7,323 nt of DNA, taken from assembly GCA_016180375.1 (NCBI GenBank), contig JACPBJ010000092.1, positions 1 through 7,323 of the forward strand, written 5' to 3'. This DNA comes from Nitrososphaerota archaeon (GTDB lineage: Archaea; Thermoproteota; Nitrososphaeria; Nitrososphaerales; UBA57). A program made the position numbers and the translations under genes. Position 1 is the stretch's first letter; the number at the start of each line of letters is the position of its first letter. The notes beneath the pieces are model-generated. The model saw nothing but the letters and a program-made list of their open reading frames with translations. It was not told the DNA's origin and ran no database searches. Of the stretch, positions 1-5,232 are shown piece by piece.

Positions 1-97
1 AACTACTCAACTCCTTCCCTCTACACAGCATCCCTCCTTTTCCATCCTGATCATAGTATTAACAATTACCTCATCAACATTGTTTTCCTTTCCCTGC

Positions 98-105
98 TTT
101 ATATA
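98..105 (+). promoter_or_regulatory. TATA box (box A), TTTATATA
   Basis: TTTATATA read on the + strand matches the archaeal box A consensus. A start point about 26 bases on would lie near 128, just before the foldable segment at 146-196 and well ahead of the small gene at 253. The opposite strand reads TATATAAA, so leftward transcription off the window edge cannot be excluded. A weaker TTTATATT lies at 153-160, and an AT-rich TTAATTAAAA at 234-244 is nearer to the gene. Confidence 0.45.
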
Positions 106-109
106 GACC

Positions 110-196
110 CCCCTATGGTTTCCGCACAGGGGCAAACAAGCACTCATCGTAGTTTATATTGCAACCCCCCGTATAGCTCATACTAAGGGGTACGAT
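110..196 (+). promoter_or_regulatory. Foldable non-coding leader upstream of the 253-534 gene
   Basis: Two hairpin-forming segments lie here. The first pairs 110-117 (CCCCTATG) with 125-132 (CACAGGGG), seven of eight pairs, around a 7-base loop. The second is nested: ATCGTA (146-151) with TACGAT (191-196), CCCC (165-168) with GGGG (187-190), and GTAT (171-174) with ATAC (180-183) around loop AGCTC, leaving a 13-base bulge at 152-164. The TATA box at 98-105 would start transcription near 128, so the second structure could be part of an RNA leader or small RNA while the first would straddle the start point. No known riboswitch class is recognised. The pairing is visible; the function is inference. 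Confidence 0.25.
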
Positions 197-252
197 CTGT
201 TAGTAACCAATTTTAGTAATTCCGAAGTTATGCTTAATTAAAAAGCAGAAGT

Positions 253-534
253 TTGTTTATTCATTTGGCGGCTCGATCTCTGGAGGAATTAAAAGGAAAG
301 TTGCTCTTCCACAACAGCATGGATATTTGGATGACCCTATGCAGGGAGAAAGCGTGGAACAGGCATGACTATACCAAATACGACCGATTCATTACATATC
401 TCAAAGAACAGAAGGTCCAATTGACGAGTGCTCCGCAGGGTCATCCTATGAAAGATGCCTCAGGAAAGCCCGTCGAAACATATACGATTAAACTCGATAA
501 AGCAACAATCGATAAGATACGTTTATTCACTTGA
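253..534 (+). CDS. Small conserved-looking protein of unknown function (up to 93 aa)
   Basis: I do not recognise a named family. The product is small, soluble and rich in Lys, Asp and aromatic residues, with no membrane segment or signal peptide. A compact stretch around residues 23-60 (MDIWMTLCREKAWNRHDY, then a helix ending in LKEQK) looks like a folded helical core. The C-terminal third (PVETYTIKLDKATIDKIRLF) looks like a beta strand followed by a helix. It ends 23 bases before the stop of the convergent nth gene. The start is uncertain. Position 253 is TTG, the longest option. TTG at 265 would suit a leaderless transcript from the TTAATTAAAA box at 234-244. TTG at 301 has GGAGG 14 bases upstream. 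ATG at 319 is the first ATG but has no ribosome site. The 3' end is firm. The coherent composition and lack of an alternative frame make it probably real. Confidence 0.65.
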   Translation: MFIHLAARSLEELKGKLLFHNSMDIWMTLCREKAWNRHDYTKYDRFITYLKEQKVQLTSAPQGHPMKDASGKPVETYTIKLDKATIDKIRLFT

Positions 535-557
535 CAATCGATGTATGGGTGTCCATC

Positions 558-1202
558 TCAGCTAATTCTTCCTCTTGCATACTTACAAATTTTGTTCAGC
601 AGACATTCATTGCATTTTGGACCTAAAGGCCGGCAAACTTCCTGCCCAAATCTGACAAATAATTCATTGATGCCCAGCCAGAGACTCGCGTCTACCTTTC
701 GCATGAGTTGAATTTCTGTCTCTTCCGGGTTTTTCGTGCTTACTAAACCTAGCCTGTTCGATATCCTATGTACATGTGTATCAACAGGAATGGCTGGCTT
801 CCTGAATCCATATACGAGAACGCAGTTTGCCGTTTTCCTACCCACACCGGGCAGTTCCAGAAGCTCTATCATTGATTCTGGAACCCTGCCTCTGTATCCT
901 GTTACTAGAATCTTTGCAACTTCCCTGATTCTTGGAGCCTTGGTCTTGTAGAAGCCTACGGGCCTTATCAGTTTCCTTATTTCAGCAACCCTTGCCACGG
1001 CAAGAGATTTTGCATCTGGATACCTTGAGAACAATCTATCGCTTGCAGCCAAAGTAGTTTCATCTTTGGTTCTCGCAGAAAGGATTGTTGCAATCAAAAC
1101 CCTAAAAGGATCTTCCTCGGCACTAATCTGGCCAAGAGCTGTTTTATCTTCAATTCTCTCAGAATGGGTCATCCTTGCTATGGCATCAAGAATATGGTCC
1201 AT
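558..1202 (-). CDS. nth: Endonuclease III, DNA glycosylase/AP lyase with 4Fe-4S cluster
   Basis: This is a bifunctional base-excision repair enzyme that removes oxidised pyrimidines and cleaves the abasic site by beta-elimination. Numbering from ATG at 1202 (214 aa), the helix-hairpin-helix motif LPGVGRKTANCVLVYGF spans about 117-133 with catalytic Lys123. It is followed by VDTHVHRISNRLGL with catalytic Asp141. The C terminus carries the iron-sulfur ligands Cys190, Cys197, Cys200 and Cys206 in the canonical CX6CX2CX5C spacing. The N-terminal FRVLIATILSARTKD matches the family's conserved Q/R-T-D helix region. Length is normal for the family, and all key residues are present. An in-frame TTG at 1220 would add six residues (MEESLN). 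The TATA box at 1246-1253 predicts a start near 1222, giving either a leaderless TTG start or a roughly 20-base leader to ATG; no Shine-Dalgarno site decides between them. ATG is preferred. The gene is divergent from the 84-aa gene at 1277 and convergent with the small gene at 253. Confidence 0.96.
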   Translation of the reverse strand: MDHILDAIARMTHSERIEDKTALGQISAEEDPFRVLIATILSARTKDETTLAASDRLFSRYPDAKSLAVARVAEIRKLIRPVGFYKTKAPRIREVAKILVTGYRGRVPESMIELLELPGVGRKTANCVLVYGFRKPAIPVDTHVHRISNRLGLVSTKNPEETEIQLMRKVDASLWLGINELFVRFGQEVCRPLGPKCNECLLNKICKYARGRIS

Positions 1203-1245
1203 GTTGAGGGATTCTTCCAAGTTAGCGTACGATGCGTAAAGTGAG

Positions 1246-1253
1246 CTTATAAG
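1246..1253. promoter_or_regulatory. Palindromic TATA box shared by nth and the 84-aa gene
   Basis: CTTATAAG is a perfect 8-base palindrome lying in the 74-base gap between the divergent starts (1202 and 1277). Its centre is 27-28 bases from ATG at 1277 and from position 1222 on the other side, where TTG of nth begins at 1220. This is the usual archaeal distance from TATA box to transcription start. No second box of similar quality is visible in the gap. One element may therefore direct transcription both ways. Direction would then depend on flanking BRE purines, which are not clear by eye. Confidence 0.5.
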
Positions 1254-1262
1254 TAGATTTTT

Positions 1263-1268
1263 GGAGGG
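1263..1268 (+). promoter_or_regulatory. Shine-Dalgarno site for the 84-aa gene
   Basis: GGAGGG lies 8 bases before ATG at 1277, a good match to the archaeal 16S 3' end, and supports that start. It conflicts with the shared TATA box, which predicts a start of transcription close to 1277 and would leave this site untranscribed. Either the promoter lies further upstream or the mRNA is leaderless. Confidence 0.55.
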
Positions 1269-1276
1269 CTCGTTAG

Positions 1277-1531
1277 ATGTCCACAGACGCCAAATTCAAG
1301 GTCCAAATAATGCAGAAGGATAAACCACTGAAGATTCCAAAGGAAGTTACTCAAGCGCTGAAGGGTGCTGCAAGTCCAAAAGCGATGGGAAGGATGAAGA
1401 AGGAGGCTATCTTCTGTCCAGTTGCTAACGAAGAGAAGCCATTTCTCTGGTGTTTTGCATGCAAATCATTTCTTAGGCGCGTGACAGGTGTTGTAGACTG
1501 TGCTGGAGGACCGGCCGAGTTGGATGTTTAG
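1277..1531 (+). CDS. Small four-cysteine protein, putative metal-binding (84 aa)
   Basis: No named family is recognised, though small Cys-rich proteins like this are, as I recall, common in Thaumarchaeota. The N-terminal half (1-46) is very basic, with many Lys and SPKAMGRMKK near 33-42. The second half holds Cys47, Cys59, Cys62 and Cys75, i.e. CX11CX2CX12C, with FCPV before the first pair member and WCFACKSF around the central CXXC. This layout suits a treble-clef or zinc-ribbon-like fold binding Zn2+ or possibly Fe, and the basic arm suggests nucleic-acid contact; both are inference. ATG at 1277 has a GGAGGG site. The stop TAG (1529-1531) overlaps the end of the convergent serS by 4 bases, so transcripts of the two genes must run into each other unless the GC palindrome at 1554-1569 stops this one. 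Its divergent partner is nth, whose product also carries a metal cluster, but the pairing may be only positional. Confidence 0.85.
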   Translation: MSTDAKFKVQIMQKDKPLKIPKEVTQALKGAASPKAMGRMKKEAIFCPVANEEKPFLWCFACKSFLRRVTGVVDCAGGPAELDV

Positions 1532-2802
1532 CGTGAAGATATTATTTCCTGATCGCCCGTATACGGGCGTAGTTTCTTAGGAACTATGATCGAACCATCC
1601 TTCTGCTGATGGTTCTCCATTATTGCGATTATGGTTCTTTCAGTTGCAACTAGAGTGCTGTTTAGAGTATGGCATAGAACGCTCTCCTCGTGAGGTTTGT
1701 ATCTGAATTTGATGCCTAAGTTTCTTGCTTGGTAATCGGTGCAGCTACTACAGGAAACAACTTCTCTGTAATTCTTCTGCCCTGGTAGATAGGCCTCAAT
1801 ATCATACGTCTTAGATGCGACCTTTCCCATGTCCCCGGATGACAACAACATAATTCTATATGGAATTTCTAGTGCTTGCAGAAACTCCTCTGCATTCTTC
1901 AGCAGTATTTCGTGCTCGTTCCACGATTCTTCAGGGTTGCAGAACACAAACTGCTCTACCTTTTCAAATTGGTGAACCCTGAATATACCTTTCGTATCTC
2001 TGCCATGTGCACCCGCCTCCTTCCTGAAACATGGACTAATTGCAGCATACCTAAGCGGCAGATCACTTGCCTGAAAGATTTCACCTGCATGCATGGCAGC
2101 TAGAGCATGCTCTGAAGTTGCTATCAGGTACAAATCTTCATTTTCTATTTTGTATATCACATCTTCAAAGTCGGAGAGTAATACGGCTCCGCTCACTGCA
2201 TCCCTGTTGAGCATGTAGGGAGGTTGCACGAGCCCGTATCCTCTTCTTGAGATAAAGTCAAGGGCAAAGGAAATGATAGCATAATTCAATCTAACCATAT
2301 CCCTGTTGAGGAAGTAAAATCTAGCACCAGAGGTCTTTGCCGCTCTTGCAGTATCGATGAGTCCTGTCTTGTCGCCCAGAGCGATATGATCCTTAACCTC
2401 GAAATCAAAATCTGGAAGAGTGCCCCACTTTCTTACTACAACATTAGCAGTATCGTCTTTTCCAACGGGCACTGATTCGTGTATCATGTTTGGAAGCATT
2501 TGCATGAGTGCGCTAATTTTAGCATCCAACTCCCTGACACCAGAATCTGCCCTTGCAATTTGGTCAGAAACTTCCTTCATCTGCTCCACATATGCATCAG
2601 CATCTTTTCCAGCATTCTTTAGCTTGGCAATCTCCAATGAAATCTGATTTCTTTGCGTCTTCCAAGTTTGCGAGTTCGTTATCAGTGCCCTGCGTTCCTG
2701 ATCCAGTGCAAACAAATCATCAAGAGGAAATTGCATGTTTCTTTTCGATAGCATCTCTCTGACTTGCTCAGGTTTTTCTCTCAGCAGTTTGATGTCTATC
2801 AA
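1528..2802 (-). CDS. serS: Seryl-tRNA synthetase (canonical class II type)
   Basis: The enzyme charges tRNA-Ser (and tRNA-Sec where present) with serine. At 424 aa it has the length of the common SerRS, not the longer methanogen-type form. The N-terminal tRNA-binding arm is a predicted antiparallel coiled coil, about residues 27-105. Catalytic motif 1 lies near 168-197 (DMVRLNYAI to LVQPPYM). The serine-binding TxE loop is Thr229-Ser230-Glu231. Motif 2 runs from FRKEAG to FRVHQFEKVE (259-283) with Arg260. YREVVSCSSCTDYQARN follows at 345-361, and motif 3 is LNSTLVATERT (380-390) with Arg389. The opening MIDIKLLREKPEQVR is typical of the family and fixes the start at TTG (2802-2800). GGAGAG at 2809-2814 gives a ribosome site with a 6-base spacer inside the end of pcc1. 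That gene's TAG stop abuts the TTG directly. This is the last gene of the rps15-DHH-pcc1-serS operon, and its end overlaps the convergent 84-aa gene by 4 bases. Confidence 0.98.
   Translation of the reverse strand: MIDIKLLREKPEQVREMLSKRNMQFPLDDLFALDQERRALITNSQTWKTQRNQISLEIAKLKNAGKDADAYVEQMKEVSDQIARADSGVRELDAKISALMQMLPNMIHESVPVGKDDTANVVVRKWGTLPDFDFEVKDHIALGDKTGLIDTARAAKTSGARFYFLNRDMVRLNYAIISFALDFISRRGYGLVQPPYMLNRDAVSGAVLLSDFEDVIYKIENEDLYLIATSEHALAAMHAGEIFQASDLPLRYAAISPCFRKEAGAHGRDTKGIFRVHQFEKVEQFVFCNPEESWNEHEILLKNAEEFLQALEIPYRIMLLSSGDMGKVASKTYDIEAYLPGQKNYREVVSCSSCTDYQARNLGIKFRYKPHEESVLCHTLNSTLVATERTIIAIMENHQQKDGSIIVPKKLRPYTGDQEIISSR
1554..1577 (+). terminator. Possible terminator hairpin for the 84-aa gene, inside serS
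   Basis: Positions 1554-1569 are a perfect 16-base palindrome that folds into a 6-bp all-GC stem (CGCCCG with CGGGCG) around a TATA loop. On the + strand it is followed by TAGTTTCTT and begins 22 bases after the stop of the 84-aa gene. It encodes Arg-Pro-Tyr-Thr-Gly near the C terminus of SerRS on the other strand. The hairpin is certain; its use as a terminator is inference, since the following T-run is broken. Confidence 0.35.
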
Positions 2803-3051
2803 CTAGGCCTCTCCAATTGTCCCCACTACAGCAGATATACTTACTAGGACTTCATCAATTGTATTCAGCAAAGTTTCCATCTTACCATCCGATTGAAAAT
2901 CAATGTATAGCTCCCGCCCCTCAAGATGCTGCTGCATCGAAAGCCCTACTGGAAAGTTGACATTATCTGGTCTAAGAGATTTCTCTACAGCCCTCGCTGC
3001 TCTCCGATCCCTAAACACGAATTTCAAATTTACCTTTGCATTGCTGTTCAT
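2803..3051 (-). CDS. pcc1: KEOPS complex subunit Pcc1
   Basis: Pcc1 is the small dimerisation subunit of KEOPS, which installs N6-threonylcarbamoyl-adenosine (t6A) at position 37 of ANN-decoding tRNAs in the cytoplasm. The 82-aa length fits. The pattern is characteristic: a first beta strand (VNLKFVF, 7-13), a helix with ARAVEKSLRPDN (19-30) carrying the L-x-P-D motif, then ELYIDFQSDGK (47-57) and a C-terminal helix METLLNTIDEVLVSISAV (58-75). The ATG at 3051 overlaps the TGA of the upstream DHH gene (ATGA), and no strong ribosome site precedes it, so coupled translation is likely. It abuts serS downstream. From memory, archaeal genomes often place Pcc1 after an S15/RecJ-like pair, which supports both assignments. 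One t6A substrate, tRNA-Ser(GCU), is also a substrate of the SerRS encoded next, a link that is suggestive only. Confidence 0.88.
   Translation of the reverse strand: MNSNAKVNLKFVFRDRRAARAVEKSLRPDNVNFPVGLSMQQHLEGRELYIDFQSDGKMETLLNTIDEVLVSISAVVGTIGEA
2809..2814 (-). promoter_or_regulatory. Shine-Dalgarno site for serS (GGAGAG)
   Basis: On the minus strand GGAGAG lies within the last codons of pcc1, 6 bases before the TTG of serS. The stop TAG of pcc1 is immediately followed by that TTG. The site decides the non-ATG start and points to termination-reinitiation coupling. Confidence 0.6.
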
Positions 3052-4445
3052 ATCTTTGAATTAACTTGCTTGACGAATGCCTCAAGCCTAGATATGGGTA
3101 TCTTTGCACCCGCAGACGATTTCGTTCCTCCGCCTCTTCCTGCGCATTGTCTTGAAACTTCTTGGAAGATTAATCCAAGGTTGGACAATTCCCCACTTCC
3201 AGGTGTCTTTCTGGCAGAGATTTTGAATTGTCCGCTTTCTGTAGCAGTTTTTACCATCAGAACTCTACCGTGAAATCTTGATAGAGAGGATAACATGCTG
3301 GCAAGAGGGCTTAGCAGGTTTTCGTTTACTATGCCGTCACCAGTTATAAGAATTGATTTTGCAAATTCCGTGACTCTTTCCTCGTCTCCCAACAGTGTTC
3401 TTATGTATCTATTCAGAGCCTGTCTGTAATTTGCCAGCATTCTTTCTCCTTCGTGGAGCGACTGATCCCTGTCACCCATACAGATAGCCACCGCAACTCC
3501 TGGCTGGCCCATTCTTGCACAAGCCTCCAATATGGCTCCAAATTCTCTGGCATCACGAAGAGGCGAATGCTCATCCTCTTTCAGAAGCGTGTATACGTTG
3601 CCTATTATCTGCCCAAGAGCACTCTCAGCCTGCGTCGAATTTGTCAGATATGGTATTAAAGCGTCTACAAGTACCTTCTTTTCATCTGCAGTAAGGTCTG
3701 CAAGAGTTCGCCAAGCATCTTCATCCTTCGTTTGTATTCCGCAAGAAACAAGAGTTGCTAAGCATGCATCCTTACTCCCAGTTAAGCCTGCAATGTAGGG
3801 AAAAGTGGTCGTAGCGATGGCTTCGTGCACTGGTCTAGTTTCGCGTCCAAAGAATAATAGATCCACAGAAACTCCAACTTTGTGGTTCAGCACATTTTCC
3901 AATGATGCTTTGTTGAGCCCGAGCAGTGAATGGTTCTCACTTTGGTCTTGACGATCTGCCAATGCCGCGACGACAGTGAACCACTCCAGATCTGAAGCTG
4001 AGCGGTCAATTTCATAGGCGAGAAGATATACCAAAGAGGTTGTGGAGGCATCTGTTCCTCCATCAAACCCGAATTGAAAGGGATTGAATACATTTTTGAT
4101 TGCCAGTTCGTCATTCGTAGTCTGATGATGGTCAACAGCAAGCCATTTCCCTCCAAGAACCTTTTCAAAATCTTCAGCCATCCCCGCGCCGAGCTCGCAA
4201 AATATGTAGAGATCATGATTATCCTCCTTTAACTGATTCAGTAGCTCTGGACTGATTTCAGGAACTATTCTGACTATCACTCTGCCCCTCTTTGTCTGTA
4301 TGGCCCCTGCTAGGACGCTTGCAGCACAAATACCGTCAGCATCATAGTTGGCTATGATGATTACCGATTTGCCTTCGTTTACTTCTTGTGATATCCGCGA
4401 GCCTATTTCCCTAGCTCTCTCAACAAGAGCTGGTAAGTCGCCCAT
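3048..4445 (-). CDS. DHH-family phosphoesterase, archaeal RecJ/GAN-like, with altered motifs
   Basis: The protein (465 aa) has the architecture of archaeal RecJ-like proteins. In that family GAN is a 5'-3' exonuclease that binds GINS and the CMG replicative helicase. The DHH domain occupies about 1-170. Motif I is NYDADG (33-38), with Asp35 and Asp37. Motif II is CELGAG (83-88), motif III is DHHQ (105-108), and motif IV is ALADRQD (161-167) with Asp164. An inserted helical region (about 175-350) follows, then a DHHA1-like domain (about 365-463) with FKISARKTPG (407-416) and GRGGGTKSSAGA (436-447). Against the usual pattern three positions differ: His to Asn33 in motif I, Asp to Glu84 in motif II, and His to Thr441 in the GGH motif. 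The core DHH and the motif I aspartates remain, so some activity is plausible but not assured. The start is ATG at 4445, 18 bases after rps15; the end overlaps pcc1 by 4 bases. A non-nuclease DHH role such as nanoRNase is less likely given this context. Confidence 0.9.
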   Translation of the reverse strand: MGDLPALVERAREIGSRISQEVNEGKSVIIIANYDADGICAASVLAGAIQTKRGRVIVRIVPEISPELLNQLKEDNHDLYIFCELGAGMAEDFEKVLGGKWLAVDHHQTTNDELAIKNVFNPFQFGFDGGTDASTTSLVYLLAYEIDRSASDLEWFTVVAALADRQDQSENHSLLGLNKASLENVLNHKVGVSVDLLFFGRETRPVHEAIATTTFPYIAGLTGSKDACLATLVSCGIQTKDEDAWRTLADLTADEKKVLVDALIPYLTNSTQAESALGQIIGNVYTLLKEDEHSPLRDAREFGAILEACARMGQPGVAVAICMGDRDQSLHEGERMLANYRQALNRYIRTLLGDEERVTEFAKSILITGDGIVNENLLSPLASMLSSLSRFHGRVLMVKTATESGQFKISARKTPGSGELSNLGLIFQEVSRQCAGRGGGTKSSAGAKIPISRLEAFVKQVNSKI

Positions 4446-4463
4446 CGCATAGCTCTCTTCCTA

Positions 4464-4913
4464 CTATGCCAGCTGCGCCACAACCGCAGAATACTTCCAG
4501 TTCTGTGGAATGGTACCTTTGCTCTTGTGGTACTTTGCTAGCCTGTGAATCTTAGCTTCAAGAAGCTCTAACGATCTTACGTTCTTGTTGTCCAGTTTGT
4601 GAACCTTCAAATGGCCCTGAAGATGTTGAGCCCTTCTCATGAGTCTTTCAAGATCTTCTGGAAGTGAAGGGGCAGCCTTGTTCTCTTTAAGAACTTCTGC
4701 AATTGATTTCCCCAAGATTGGTTTTACCAAAGGAACATTGTGTTCGTCGCGGAGCCTTTGACCAATTTGACTAGCTGTTAATCCTTCTTTTGCCAGTTTA
4801 ACTATCACATCAACCAGTTCATCGGAACCTAGGCTAACCCAGTTAGGAGCCCTCTTGGAAGTAGGGCGCGTGGAGTGAGACTTTCCATGTCTATGAGCAT
4901 GAATTCTTGCCAT
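4464..4913 (-). CDS. rps15: 30S ribosomal protein S15 (archaeal uS15)
   Basis: uS15 is a small-subunit protein that binds the central domain of 16S rRNA early in assembly and contributes to a subunit bridge. The 149-aa length is that of archaeal and eukaryotic S15; bacterial forms are about 90 aa. The extra N-terminal arm (1-25) is strongly basic and His-rich (MARIHAHRHGKSHSTRP). It is followed by a helical part with LVDVIVKLAKEG (33-44) and IGQRLRDEH (50-58). The conserved core LPEDLERLMRRAQHLQGHL (84-102) to SLELLEAKIHRLAKYHKSKG (114-133) and WKY (139-141) is intact. The ATG at 4913 has no Shine-Dalgarno site. A TATA-like ACATAAAGC on the + strand (4947-4955) predicts a leader of about 10 bases. 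It is the first gene of the minus-strand operon, 18 bases ahead of the DHH gene. Confidence 0.98.
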   Translation of the reverse strand: MARIHAHRHGKSHSTRPTSKRAPNWVSLGSDELVDVIVKLAKEGLTASQIGQRLRDEHNVPLVKPILGKSIAEVLKENKAAPSLPEDLERLMRRAQHLQGHLKVHKLDNKNVRSLELLEAKIHRLAKYHKSKGTIPQNWKYSAVVAQLA

Positions 4914-4946
4914 ACTAGATGCACTGCACTCTGCAAAGGGTTTTAG

Positions 4947-4955
4947 ACATAAAGC
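4947..4955 (-). promoter_or_regulatory. Probable TATA box of the rps15-serS operon
   Basis: Read on the minus strand the segment is GCTTTATGT. Its centre is about 38 bases before ATG of rps15, so the predicted start is near 4923-4925 and the leader about 10 bases. No further promoter-like element is visible inside the operon, whose genes overlap or nearly touch. Confidence 0.4.
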
Positions 4956-5161
4956 TTGCTATTTTTGGTCCTAGATCTTCACCAATTTTGGATGATATGA
5001 CCTGTCCTGCTTGCCTTTGCTCTATCGCCTAGTCATTGAACACTAGAGTAATTTATTAATTGAATATTATACTCATTGCTGTCTACAAAGAACACGCTCC
5101 TGCGCAAAATATCCGTATAGGGCTGCCGTGCCCCTGCACAAAAGATAGCTGGGGGGGAGAC

Positions 5162-5232
5162 TGCATGAGATCGAATTTCTCTGTTTTGATTGCTTCATAG
5201 TACAGAGAAAGCTCCTGCAATTGCATGAGATC
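5162..5232. repeat. Direct repeat TGCATGAGATC, two copies 60 bases apart
   Basis: Identical 11-base copies lie at 5162-5172 and 5222-5232. They flank the 9-bp inverted repeat at 5176-5210. The second copy overlaps a 10-base palindrome TGCAATTGCA (5216-5225). The arrangement resembles a binding-site cluster or a folded RNA element, but nothing identifies it. Confidence 0.5.
5176..5210. repeat. Perfect 9-bp inverted repeat with 17-base loop
   Basis: TTTCTCTGT (5176-5184) is exactly complementary to ACAGAGAAA (5202-5210). As an RNA hairpin it would be modestly stable. It lies far from both neighbouring genes (more than 250 bases from rps15 and 550 from the membrane protein), so it is unlikely to be a terminator of either. 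Confidence 0.5.

Noticed and set aside
1..31. Possible minus-strand gene starting at ATG 31-29 behind a purine-rich tract and running off the left edge
   Set aside because: Only ten codons are visible and the GGAGGG abuts the ATG with no proper spacing, so nothing supports it.
1..186. Open frame on the + strand from the left edge to TAA at 184-186 (61 codons)
   Set aside because: The translation is Ser/Tyr/Pro/Leu-rich with no coherent helix or strand pattern and simply follows a pyrimidine-rich stretch; it also covers a TATA box and hairpins. Chance openness is plausible.
736..951. 71-codon + strand frame inside nth
   Set aside because: Lies wholly antisense to the unmistakable HhH and catalytic region of endonuclease III.
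2926..3273. 115-codon + strand frame across the pcc1/DHH junction
   Set aside because: Antisense to two well-supported genes, with no own ribosome site or recognisable domain.
3887..4216. 109-codon minus-strand frame inside the DHH gene
   Set aside because: It is a +1/-1 frame shadow over the conserved DHHQ and ADRQD motifs of the real protein; its Trp/Ser/Met-rich composition is not protein-like.
5029..5046. CTAGT...ACTAG with TTCAAT on the minus strand, resembling a tRNA T-arm
   Set aside because: The loop is 8 bases, the invariant C after the loop is missing, and no acceptor, D or anticodon arms can be placed beside it.
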